A stretch of 64,000 bases of DNA from NCBI GenBank assembly GCA_900491605.1, contig UESW01001504.1:191700-255699 (forward strand), read 5' to 3'. The translations under genes were made by a program, and so were the position numbers. Positions 22,790-33,480 of the stretch are shown here, one piece after another. The DNA is from Calamus simplicifolius (lineage: Eukaryota > Streptophyta > Magnoliopsida > Arecales > Arecaceae). Numbering within the stretch: position 1 is the first letter of the stretch; every line of letters starts with the position of its first letter. The notes under the pieces were generated by a model, which was not told the DNA's origin, did not search any database, and worked only from the letters and a program-made list of their open reading frames with translations.

Positions 22790-24960
22790 GCTCTAGCGGC
22801 TTAAGACTCGATCTTAGCCCTAGAGGCCTCCTCCCTAGCCTCGATGGCCTCCTCAATCACTGCCCATGCGACGGCCTTGGCGATCTCGACCCTCACATCG
22901 CCATTCATGGCTTGCGCCTCCGCCGCGTCCTTGATTAACCTAGCTCCTTCGAGCTGGGCTTCAAGGTCCACCATTTTGGTCGTGGCATCCACCCACTTTG
23001 ACTCTGTAGTCTTCGTGCGCTCGGCCTTAGTTCTTGCCTTCTCCTCCACCTCCATAAGCCAAGCCTCTAGCCCTCGGCTCGCTTCGATGGCGGCTTGGAG
23101 TTCTTGGTTCCAGGCTGCCTCACGGGCTCGGACGGAAGCAAGCTTTAAATGCCCTCCCTCATGCAATGCAACAAGACTTCGTGGTTTGGAGGCATGAGTC
23201 CCACATGGCAAAGATGCTATCCACCACCTGCATAACAAAGAAACAAGTCAGCACACCAAACTACAGAAAAACAACTCAGAAACATGAATTGGGAGTTACT
23301 TACCCATAGCATTGGGGTAAGAGATTGCCCAGAATCTTGCCCATGCCTAGATGACGGACCTCCTCTCAGTCCTATAAAAGGAGGACTTGCTCCAACAGCT
23401 GCTCTGCCAACTGACTGTCGTGGAATGCCAAGGCCTCCAAAGGCACCAAGAAGGGAACCTCAGAGTTTCCCCGCTCCTCGGCACGAGCGGTGGTCATCAG
23501 CTCCCCCATGAAAATTGCCAAGGGAACCAACGGGCTAGCGGAGCTACTGGGAGCTTCCCCCTCCATAGCTGGAGCATCGCTAGTGGGAAAAAATGCCCCT
23601 ACTAACTCGGAAGTCCGCATCACCTCAAGCACGGGCAGTGAAGTCATCATCGCCCTATCTCCCCTAGGTTTTAAAAGGACTTCCTCCGTGCTTGGCTCTG
23701 CCATCACCACCGGGCAAGCAGCCAAACCAAAGTTGGTTTCCCTCAAGCGAGAAACTAGGACCACCTCAGCAGGGATCGCCTCATTGCGGGGCCCTTGATG
23801 TTAAGGTTGAGGTGGTGCTGGGCATGACGTTCGGGGTCTTTTCATCTCCTTCCCTGCATAGCCAGTCGCCTTCTTCCTCTTTTTGCCGACCCCCTTTAGT
23901 TGCTCAATAGAGAACTTCATCCCTGTGACAAGCACACAGAAAGTTAGACAAGAAACAAAAAGAAGAAAAAGGAAAAGAAAGAAAGTGCCCCTGCGCTCAC
24001 CTAGGGTCGTCACCAGGCTTGCATCGGCATCAAACAAATTCCTTTCGAACAGGAGATCCCAACAAGGAGGGATCTGAGAACTCAATAATTACTCAAATAC
24101 CTCCCTGTCGGCCTGCTTCACGGTTGAGATTTTGTTAGGGGACTAGTTAGGCTCCCCTATCTCTCTCTCACCCCTCCTATGTGAGCAAAGAAGAAATGGG
24201 AGTTTCATCCCTTGATGGAGGAGGAAAGATCAAGCTTGAGTACCCTACACTGCTGAGGAGAGAAAAACCACCATGCCACTTCAGAGGGATGGTGGTGAAG
24301 AAAGTACATGGCTCATAATAAAAACACTCTGGCCACTATGCCATGGTTGTGGCAAAACACAATGAAAGTACAAACGGTCCTAATGGAGTTTGGAGACTAT
24401 TGTGTTGGAAGAAGGTCGTGCCTTTTCAAAAGACTGGCTAAAAAAGGATGGAGGGAAAGGTGAAGTCCTGCCCTAAAGAACTTCTTGTACAGGGCGACAC
24501 CTTCAGTGGGGCTGGTGGTCACCCTATCATCGGGACTAGGGTAGACAACAGGATCCCCTCAAGGATCCTATATCTGACCCTAAGGTTTTTCACCTCTGAT
24601 GGGGTCATGGTCGAAGGGATGCTCTTTGAACCAGCCAAACTTGGAATGGCAGCCAGAGGAGCAAGACATACCGAAGCAACTGAGGGCCCGCGGGCCACTG
24701 CACCGCTAGCCCAATAATGCTACTGAAGAGGGATGTGGTCCTCAAAAGAAAAGAAGAAGACACTACAAATTTCCTACCCTTCCTATAGATCGGATGAGAC
24801 CAGAGTCCATCGCTACCTTGAGAAAGATGGGAAGACCTAAAAGGATGATCTGAAGAAAGACGGAAAGGTCCAAAGAGACTAACCTGTAGAGCAAGAAGAG
24901 ATAGACGGAAGACTTAGAGAATGGAAGAAGAAGGAATTTTGTCTTTCTCTTCCTCTGAAA
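22790..24960 (-). pseudogene. Tat-1 antisense gene: PF04195-like domain plus coiled coil (broken)
   Basis: Read on the minus strand from about 24900. Around 24540-24460 a segment (PDDRVTTSPTEGVALYKK) matches the start of the 'putative gypsy type transposon' domain seen more fully in Tat-2 and Tat-3. A Lys/Arg-rich stretch (24085-23801), an Ala/Pro/Ser-rich acidic segment (23764-23372) and an Ala/Glu/Arg coiled coil (23238-22801) follow in that order. Frames break between segments, some probably at introns. Its position between pol and the 3' LTR, its opposite strand and its domain order are the same in all three Tat elements. Function unknown. Confidence 0.65.
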
Positions 24961-25404
24961 ACACTAAAACCATAAAAAGCTTGGCAGAGAGGACAGAAGG
25001 CTTTTATTTAGGATTTTTGAAATAGAGAAATCATCCCGCCCAATGGCACAGCTACGTGGACAATCACGACTGGGAGATGGCATCTCAATTGATGAGTGAC
25101 TCTTCATTGCCCAAAAAGTGGTGTTTCTGTAGTATGGGAGAGTGTGATTTGCGGCAAGTTAATGATGATATGTGGCTCCTTGCCATTCAAGAGGTATCAC
25201 CTCGATGTTACACGGTGACTCACCATCTGCCAACGGTACTGTGCCCCACTATTTCTCCTTACATGTGAAAAGACCATACTCCCCTGAAAGCATGACCTCC
25301 ACATGTAGTAGGCTTTCCAATCAATGGTGCTTCAATCTTGATGCATTAAGGCTCTCTACACTCCTTTCACTTGGCAGATGCAAGACACGTGGCCGCACAA
25401 GCTC

Positions 25405-25424
25405 AGGAGTGGGGGGGCATCTAA
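25405..25424 (+). other. Polypurine tract of Tat-1
   Basis: AGGAGTGGGGGGGCATCTAA directly precedes the LTR start. The equivalent tracts in Tat-2 and Tat-3 have the same G-run plus GCAT layout. Confidence 0.75.
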
Positions 25425-26198
25425 TGGAGCTGATGGAGCAACGCCAAATCAACGGTGATGATCACACTTCCAGATGGTCTCCAGCCGGCCATCCAGGTAG
25501 GACTTTCAGTCAGCCATTCGGGTAGGACCTTCAATCGGCCACCTAGGTAAGATCCCTTGTAGGGCCCACTCGTACATCACCACTACTCATGGCGATTCGT
25601 AAGATCCTCTCACGATCCAGAATCTCAACAGAGGCACGACGTGGGAGATAGATCCACTACCGCTCAGGCCCAACAAATCTTGCCAATTTTACAATGGTCG
25701 TCCAGGCCCAGAAAATCCTGCCAACTCTGCAATGGCCACCCAGATATGGCAAATCCTGCCAACTCTACAATGGCCACCCAGTTTTAGCAAATCCTGCCAA
25801 TCCTGATATGCCATGCGGAGAGCAAATCCTGTTAATTTGGCTATGGCCACTCTGGCCCCGTAATGCATGCTCTGACATTTAGTTACGACGTAGGCTCCAT
25901 GAACTTTCATAAAATGAGTAAGGTGGACCTTCGACCAGGTAAGACTTAAGACCTAAGACCTAAGAGGTATATACATGCTCACACAGAGCACCTCTCTCTA
26001 TGACTCTCAAGCTTTCTTTCAAGCTTACGGATGTTGCTCAGAGCACTGACTTGAGCATCAGAGTATCCTCACCAGAATCCTCGATCTAGGGCTTCTTGTA
26101 GGAGTTCGATCGAGCAAAGCCCATCGAAGGATCGTTGGTCAGCCGAAGAAGGCGACTGAATGCTTACTGACGATCGAGGAGGTGTCTTGGTGACAACA
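25425..26198 (+). repeat. 3' LTR of Tat-1 (about 774 bp)
   Basis: It starts TGGAGCTG after the polypurine tract and ends TGACAACA, like the ends of the Tat-2 LTRs. No second copy is in the window to confirm it. It holds ~40-bp tandem units ('AAATCCTGCCAACTCTACAA', 25670-25850). A TATATA-like box lies near 25968. Confidence 0.7.
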
Positions 26199-26536
26199 GT
26201 CAGGACTCTATAGAAGATAAAGAGAGAACATGGAAACATAGGCAAATGAGGTTTAGATTGGCGAATGCATCTATTACCAAGCTTTACAATGGCACATGTC
26301 ATGAGATCAGTGGATATTGAACACAAGATGTTGCGTCCCTAGAAGGCACCACGGCTTAGTCCCAATAAAGGTCGTCTATAATCCCCTACAAGTTGCCTGT
26401 AAGATTACTAGATGGGTTACTCCCCACCCTTTTTTGAGAGAAACAAACTGATGGAGTATGTACTAATATAAACCAGCTCCATTTAAGTAACACAAGAGCA
26501 TATTTCTTTAATGCATATTCTTGTATGCCAAAATTG
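26199..26536. other. Gap between Tat-1 and CACTA-2, nothing recognised
   Basis: Unique-looking sequence without a supportable gene. GTCAG at 26199-26203 is the expected Tat-1 target duplication. The last three bases, TTG, are the CACTA-2 target duplication. Confidence 0.5.
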
Positions 26537-27520
26537 CACTACAAAAAATAGGGAAAAAGTAACAAAAATTAGTGGCAAAAATTGTCATCGCTAAATTATG
26601 ATAGATTAGTGACGAAATAGCGACTGAAATTAGAATTAGTGATGGATATTAGTGACAAAACTTAATTCCATCAAAAAAATTATCTAAAAAAATAATGGCT
26701 AATTTTGTAACGGATTTCTGATGATTTTTGTGCAGGATTTGCAAAAAATATTATCCATTTCTAAAATATGACGTGTAGTTGGTGTGAAATTTTTAGTGAT
26801 GAATTTGTGATGGATTAGTGACTAAATTTGTGATGGATGCTATATCTGTCACTAAAATTTTAATATATAAATAATTTTTAAAAAAATATTTTATGATGGA
26901 CTAAGCATCCATCACTAATTAGTGACAGATGCCATATTCGTCACTAAATTAGTGATGTACAAGCTTATTCGTCACTATATTAGTAACGAACAAGTCAATT
27001 CGTCACTAATTAGTAACAAATTATTCCTTCTATCATAAATTTTTTAAAATATATATATAAATTTAGTGACGAAAGGGATAATCCGTCACTAATTAGTGAC
27101 GGATTGATTGTCCGTCACAAAATTTACACTAATTTAGTGATGGATATTGGCATGCGTCACTAATTATTGACAGATGCTCAATCCATCACAAAATACTTTT
27201 TAATAAAATTATTTATATATTAAAATTTTAGTGGCGGATAGAGCATCCATCATAAATTTGGTCACTAATCCGTCACATCACAAAAAATTTTATGCCAACT
27301 ACATGCCATATTTTAGAAATGAATACAATATCTGTTACAAATCAACACAAAATCATCACAAATCCATCACAAAATTAGCCATTATTCTTGCAGATAATTT
27401 TTCTAACATAATTAAGTTTTGTCACTAATATCCGTCACTAATTATAATTTCAGTCACTAATCTGTCATAATTTAGTGATGAAAATCATCGTTACTATTCC
27501 ACTATTTTTTCTTAGTAATG
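26537..27520 (+). repeat. Long inverted repeat (foldback) at the left end of CACTA-2
   Basis: The first ~490 bp are complementary to the last ~490 bp with moderate divergence, the centre being near 27030. For example AAAATATGACGTGTAGTTGG near 26763 faces its counterpart near 27290. Both arms are filled with TAGTGACGGA-type motifs. The right edge (CATTACTAAG on the minus strand) resembles a CACTA terminus too. Confidence 0.8.
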
Positions 27521-28380
27521 TATGTGTATGTTTGTGCTATTTTCACTCTTAAATCTTTGAACATGTATTTTTTTTGAGATAATAATGGTATATAAAAGAA
27601 CTTCTTAGTGCTTGACTTGGAATTCAATTGCCTACATTGATACATATAAATTAAACAAGATAACTTAAGCTCTTCATCTACTAGATCATATTTTTATTTT
27701 ATAACAACTATTTTTCTGACTTCATGATATAATCTTTGTAAGTGAAACTTTAAATTCATCTAGGTAATAAAGAGGATTATGATTTGAGAAAGTAGGAATA
27801 AATAATTTATCTTATTTGATAAATATTAGACTCCAATTGTTTCTATTTCTTACATATATATATAATACTAGTTAATAAATTGCATATATGATGTTATGCA
27901 ATTTAAAAGGTATTTTAAGTTTTTAATCTTTGAGACGTGATGAATGCTTTAGTCTAATAAAATGATGCAAAATCTTCTAAAGCTACTAACAACTACAAGT
28001 TGGAAAGCTAGATTTTAAATTATTAAAAACCATGTATTAACATAACAACTTAGATACAACATCATATCAATCATCAGCTCATTGTGTTACATTTGTGCAT
28101 GATGGAAATGGTACCAAATGTGCTAAAAAGAAAATTAAAATGAGGGCTACAAAAAATATTCAATTATGTTGTGCTAAGAATAAGCCAAAATTTCCTCGAA
28201 TAATCTCTCATGCACGTTAATAATGATTGAATCGTCAAAATTAAAAATAAAAGAAGGGGCTGGACCGTGTGGACTGTTTCTTTCAGACCGGACCGGAATA
28301 GGTTATCACTCCGGTTCACAAAATTTTAGTAGCCTCTTGCCCTGGATTTAGGGTTTTCTCCAACACCCAAAACTAGGATT
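27521..28380. other. CACTA-2 interior, no gene seen
   Basis: AT-rich. The last ~60 bp ('TTTAGGGTTTTCTCCAACACC' region) look like a plant 5' UTR leading into the PPR fragment. Confidence 0.5.
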
Positions 28381-28422
28381 TTTTGGAAGCAGAGGAGCGG
28401 GGGCAGAGAGAGAACTTGCTCG

Positions 28423-28859
28423 ATGGCAAAGAAAAAGGCCTCCATCCTTGCTATCAAATCACTCTCGGCGCTCTTCAAGGTCAGCTCGTCCTCTTTTCAA
28501 GCCCCTTCGCCCCCGCCCCTCCTTACACCCTCCTAGTTCTTCGCAGAAGGACCTCGCTGATGTCGTCAAGGCATCTCCATTGGTCATCCACTTCCGAAGG
28601 CTGAGCACTGCCACGCAGAGGACGAACTTCGCCGTTGACCCTTTCGACGACGGTAGGTGGGAAGTTGCCAAAGATTCCCTTTTCGGCCACAATGTCTCTT
28701 ACCTGCATAGCCCACACGGATTCTATAGTAAACGCTCTTATGAATAGAGAATCAATGGTGCTCATGGCGGAAACCAAATTCCGAGGTCGGACGGGTGCCA
28801 ATAGTGGAATCCTGGTCAGGGTCATTATAGGATACTATGATTTTGGATATGTATTTTCA
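28423..28859 (+). pseudogene. N-terminal fragment of a mitochondrial-type PPR gene (captured)
   Basis: An ATG at 28423 after a UTR-like leader gives a basic, Ser/Ala/Leu-rich start (KKKASILAIKSLSALFKV) like an organelle targeting peptide. After a frameshift it reads RRLSTATQRTNFAVDPFDDG, then a Gly/Asn/Gln-rich stretch with in-frame stops at 28745 and near 28795. I read this as the targeting and low-complexity region upstream of the repeats in a P-L-S/DYW-type PPR protein resembling Arabidopsis At2g15690. That match is from memory. It is cut by the Tat-2 LTR, and the PPR repeats themselves appear at 40205 on the other side. Confidence 0.5.
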
Positions 28860-29833
28860 TGTGGCTGATCAGGCCACGATAAGGCTAACGGGAAGGGCGA
28901 CTGATGGAACCTAGGACCCCAAGGTCCCCTCAGCCTCCGACACAGAGGTCCCCTCAGCCTCGAACTCCAGGTCCCCTTGGCCTCGGACACCAAGATCCCA
29001 TAGGCCTCGGACCCCAGGTCCCCCTCGGCTTCGAACTTCAGATTCCCTCGGCCTCGGACCCCAAGGTCCCCTCGGCCTCGGACCCTAAGTCCCCTCGGCC
29101 TTGGACCCCAAGGTCCCCTAGGCCTCAAACCCTAAGTCCCCTTCGGCTTCAGACTCCAGGTCCCCTTGGCCTCAGACCCCAAGGTCCTCTTGGCCCTGGA
29201 CTCTGAGGTCCCTTTGGCCTCGGGCCCTAAGGTCCCCTCGGCCTCGGACTACAACCGCCACGTGGCCCACTAGCTACCCGCAACCATCACGCAACCCACT
29301 AGCCATCTGCAACCATCAGGTGGCCCACTAATCATTTGCAACCGTGCATGTCCACTATCTGTTATGGCGCATGCCTGACATGACTAGGCCCACCTACCAT
29401 ATATAGCACCACATCTGGCAAGGGGCTAGCAGGGCGGGACATCTTTGACATGTTCAGTGTTTGTTGCGACCTATCCTTGTCGGCCTTGCCATCTATTCAC
29501 TATCAGATAATAACATCTCAGAATCAACCACCTTCCAAAAGCAGGTAAAAGGGACCTTCGGATATGTATAATAACCTTGGCTCACATCGAGAGAAGGGAT
29601 CTGAACTCCAAGTTCTCTAGCTAATTTTTTGAGCTCTTTCTACACTATTTCCTAAGTTGCTCACTAGAGCATCAGAGGGTTCCCACCGGTGCAACCGGTC
29701 CTCGAGGACTTTCTTGCAAAAATCCCATTGGGAAGGAGGCGTTGGAAGATTCCCTCATCGTCCCAGCCATCCCAGTGACCCTTCAGACCCTCTTTGTTAC
29801 CCGACGTTCGAGGAATGTGATTTGGTGGTAACA
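28860..29833 (+). repeat. 5' LTR of Tat-2 with 24-bp hairpin array
   Basis: Starts TGTGGCTGATCAGG, ends GGTAACA. 28904-29250 is an array of about 14 units of 24 bp (CCTCGGCCTCGGACCCCAAG plus GTCC), each containing the inverted repeat GGACC-CCAA-GGTCC. Confidence 0.92.
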
Positions 29834-29835
29834 GA

Positions 29836-29853
29836 TTGGCGTGCCAGGAAGGG
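29836..29853 (+). other. Tat-2 primer binding site
   Basis: TTGGCGTGCCAGGAAGGG starts 2 bp after the LTR, the normal place for a gypsy primer site. I do not assign the tRNA. Confidence 0.65.
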
Positions 29854-29917
29854 GGGAAGATGTAGAAAGCTTCAAACCAGCCAGCTACAAATCCTCTTTC
29901 TAAGAGCAAGCAAGAAG

Positions 29918-31410
29918 ATGGTGGCGATGCATGCCCAAGAGATTTTCACCAGCTATGCTGGGAGGCATCGCCAGGGAGCTGAGCAGCTGAAGACTGGTCC
30001 CCTTGCTTCCTAGGCTGGCATTCCTGCACAGCCACCACCACCATCCCAGGATGATCAAATTGCCGCTCTGACCATGCAAGTCCAATCACTTGTGGTGGCA
30101 GTCCAGGAGCTACAATAACAGCCGATGGCCATGCAGCAGCACCCAAGGCCATCCTCGTCGGGCGCAGGCGTAGCTCAACCTAGTCAATAGTTCACCCATG
30201 GGAGATCCCCTCTCTAGGAGCCCCGCTGCTGCCATGCCTCACCGAGGCAACACCATCAGAAGGCCTCCAAGAGGCCCCAGTCCCCTTCTCTCCATGCTAG
30301 CTCTTCTCCCAAGCGATGGCACAGAAAGGAGACTGAGCGTTCGCATCCCCACCAGTGCCACCCCTCCCCATCCTCGGGGTCTTCAAGGGAGGGGTCCTTC
30401 GACGGCCGGATCGCTCGTTGGGCCGAGAAATGGCTAGATGAGTACAACCAGTGGCTAGCCAAGCTTAGCCGCTGGATCACGAATCTGTCGGAAGTAGACT
30501 ATGACAACCATCCTCCATTGTCCCACTGTATCATGGAGGAACCAATCTTAGCCCTATTCCGCCTTCCTCAACTGGACCCTTACAACGATACCACCAACCT
30601 TCTGAACCATCTGGAGAGCTATAAGATTCTCATGCAAGTCCAGGGAGCGACCGACTCCTTCCTCTGCATCGCCTTCCCTGCCACCCTTTGAAAGGCTGCA
30701 CGTGCTTGGTACTCCCGCTTGCCGCCATGCAGTATCAATTCCTTCCGGCAGCTAGAGAGGGCCTTTCTAGTGTACTTTGATGTGTGTCGGAAGATCCCGC
30801 GGGTGGCCGACAGTTTGTTTTCCATTCAGCAGAGGAGTGGCGAGTCGTTGAGGGACTTCATGGTCCGGTTCATGGAGGCCGCGCTCGAAGTCTACAACCT
30901 TGAAGACTCGATGAACACTCTGGCCTTAAAGCGAGGGCTCCGCCCATCCCGCTTCGCCTACTCCCTTAATAAGAAGCCCCCCATTCTTACGCCGAGCTGC
31001 TGAGCTAGGCACAAAAGTACATCCATACCGACGAGGCTAACTCTTCTCGGTGCAAGACGGATGGATGTTCTAGCAAGAAGCAGGCCCATCCCAAGCCTGT
31101 TGAGGTTCAACCCAGGAGGCTTAAGCCTCCTCGCCGATCGAACAACAGACCATGGACACTTGCCCCCAGGGAGAGACCCTTTACCCCCCTGCTCGCCCCT
31201 ATATCCCACATTCTAATGGAAATTAAGGGTGAGTCATATCTTCAGCGCCCTCCTCCCATGAAGCCAGGGGCCCCCTGCAACAAAAATTTCTACAATCGTT
31301 TCCATCGGGACCATGGCCACGACACGAAAGACTGTTGCCAGCTGAAGAAAGCAATAGAAGACTCATCCAGTGCGGCCATCTGGGAAAATTCGTCTAGAGG
31401 GGAAACCTGA
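29918..31410 (+). pseudogene. Tat-2 gag (broken)
   Basis: The ATG at 29918 starts an N-terminal segment (HAQEIFTSYAGRHRQ) that hits a TAG at 30011. The retrotransposon gag core lies at about 30560-31000 with LPQLDPYNDTTNLLNHLESY, then ARAWYSRLPP and the LERAFLVYF segment; a TGA precedes the WYSRL part. 31216-31410 has YNRFHRDHGHDTKDC, the modified zinc-knuckle-like motif that ends Tat gag. At least three frames are involved. Confidence 0.88.
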
Positions 31411-31599
31411 CTGTGCCAGGCCCATCGGTGCCTCCACCTCCCCAGGTTGGTATTGATAACGCCCCGACTGATAAGACTATGGCTATGATTTTCTGAGGGT
31501 CGGGTGGCACCTCGAAGAGGCCACGGGGGGATGAGGGGTTAGGCTTTGTAATTCTCTTTTTTAAAAGGAACCTAAAGGGGGTAATTAACAATAATGATG

Positions 31600-33480
31600 A
31601 CAGCATCGTCATGTCTATGACGATCATGAAATATCCTGTAAAGAGAATTTTAGTTGACAATGAAAGTTTGATCGATGTTCTCAGTTACGATGCATTTGTT
31701 TGAATGAACTTGTCCCCTAACTCCTTTCGGTCTGTGACCATGCCCCTAATGGGCTTCACCGAAGACTCTGTGAGGGTTGAAGAAGAAATCACTCTCTTGG
31801 TCATTGCTAGAATGGCACCGTGCCAAAGCACGGTCTTCATGAATTTTCTAATCATCCGAGTTCCCTTGGCCTGCAATGCCATCCTTGGAAGACCCGGTCT
31901 GAACCTTCTAGACATTGTCATCTCCACCAAGAGACTGCTTGTAAGATTTTCCACTAGTGGAGGAATCAAAAAGATGCGCGGGGAGCGAAACCCAATGCCA
32001 CTCTGCTATCATACAGCCCCCAACCCTCAGGGGGTGATGGCTACGCCAGTGCCTGAGTCACTTGATCCCCAAGATTTGAACAGGAGGGGAGAGCCGACCG
32101 AGCATTTGTTGACCTTTTCGCTGGGGGAGGACCCGATGAGAATGGTCCAGGTTATGGCCCTTCTCCCCGAGGAGGCACGAGATCAACTTCTCGCCTTCCT
32201 GCGAGCCAATTCAGACATCTTTGCTTGGTCGGCATCCGACATGCCAGGCATACCTAGAGAGGTAATCACCCACCAGTTTAACATCAGCCCAGAGGAGCTT
32301 CACCCTCGATCGACAAAAGGCCATTGATGAGAAGGTCCGCAAGCTAGTTGCCGCCGGCCACATTCAGGAGGTGCACTATCCGGACTAGCTAGCCAATGTG
32401 GTGACGGTCTGCAAGGCCAATGGGAGCTGAAGGATGTGTGTTGACTTCATCGACCTTAACAAGGCATGCCCCAAGGATAGCTTCCCACTGCCTCAAATTA
32501 ACTAGTTGGTGGATGCTACATCTGGCCACGAGACCCTCAGCTTCATGGATGCCTTCTCAGGGTATAACCAATCAAGATGGATCCGATGAACGAGGAAGCT
32601 ACTTCATTCATGATTGAGAAGGGCATCTACTATTACAAGATAATGCCCTTCAGACTAAAGAATGCAGAAGCCACATACCAAAGACTGATGAACAAGGTCT
32701 TCGAGGGCCAGATCGGGCGCAACATGGAGGTGTACATGGATGACATGCTGACCAAAAGTATCCCCACCGGTGACCATGTTACTGACCTAGCAAAAACCTT
32801 CAACAATCTCTGCCAGTTCCAAATGAGGATGAATCCCCACAAGTGCATCTTCGGGGTTACAATGGGCAAGTTCCTGGGATTCATGGTGAAACAATGAGGG
32901 ATCGAGGCGAACCCCGATAAGATCCGAGCCATCCTCAACATGAGGCCCCCAGCCAACAAGAAGGAGGTGCAACGTTTGACTAGGAGAGTGGCAGCTCTGA
33001 GTCATTTCCTATCCAAGTCAGTGGAGAGATGTCTTCCCTTCTTCAAAGCCCTGTGCAAGGTCAACGATTTCGAGTGGACAAAGGAGTGTCAAAAAGCCTT
33101 CGAAGAGCTGAAGGAGTTTCTGTCCACTCCGCCGTTGCTGTCCAAGCCGCGCGGTGAGGAGGAGCTCTTCCTCTACCTCACGGCTTCCTCCGAGGTGGTT
33201 AGCTCTATGCTCGTCCGCGTGGACGTCGACGAGACACAGAGGCCAGTTTATTACACCAGTAAGGTGCTTCATGATGCGAAGATCAGGTATTCCAAAATCA
33301 AAAAGACTAGATATTACACCAGCAAGGCCCAACTTTCGAGCCCGCCCGATCGTGATGCTTACGGACTAGCTGCTTAGAGCGATTTTGTCTCATCCTAACA
33401 CCTTTGGTTGGCTGGTGAAGTGGACCATCAAGCTGGGAGAGTTTGACCTATCATTCTGGCCAAGGTTGGCTATGAATTTT
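31600..33480 (+). pseudogene. Tat-2 pol: protease, RT, native RNase H (broken)
   Basis: Protease starts near 31640 (Arg-Ile-Leu-Val-Asp-Asn-Glu, with Glu where Gly is expected). It runs on through 31704-32327, where the frame also enters RT. RT shows DLNKACPKDSFPLPQ (near 32450), DAFSGYNQ, then MPFRLKNAEATYQ and the catalytic YMDDM at 32733-32747. The RT connection (NKKEVQRLTRRVAALSHFL) and native RNase H (YYTSKVL) lie at 32940-33380. Stops near 32383, 32428, 32504 and 32895 are mostly one C-to-T or G-to-A change from Gln, Arg or Trp codons. Confidence 0.92.

Larger units (their letters stand above)
10025..26198 (+). mobile_element. Tat-1: Tat-lineage Ty3/gypsy retrotransposon, interrupted, 5' part outside window
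   Basis: Protease, RT and RNase H occupy 10025-11888. After the CACTA-1 insertion, the archaeal-type second RNase H and integrase occupy 19758-21262. A repeat region, an antisense gene and the 3' LTR (25425-26198) follow. RT before integrase gives gypsy order. Two different RNase H domains are the Tat hallmark. The 5' LTR and gag should lie left of the window, beyond SIRE-A. It is the oldest element of this cluster because SIRE-A and CACTA-1 both sit in it. Confidence 0.9.

Noticed and set aside
22844..23197. Plus-strand ORFs over the antisense genes of Tat-1 and Tat-2 (for example 36596-36859, 37331-37669, 37874-38296)
   Set aside because: They are shadows of the minus-strand coiled-coil and Ala/Ser/Pro-rich segments. 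The minus frames match Tat-3 while the plus frames do not.
26537..27520. Stand-alone MITE with its own target duplication
   Set aside because: Flanks are TTG and TAT, which do not match, whereas TTG is found beyond 42482. Kept as a foldback inside CACTA-2.
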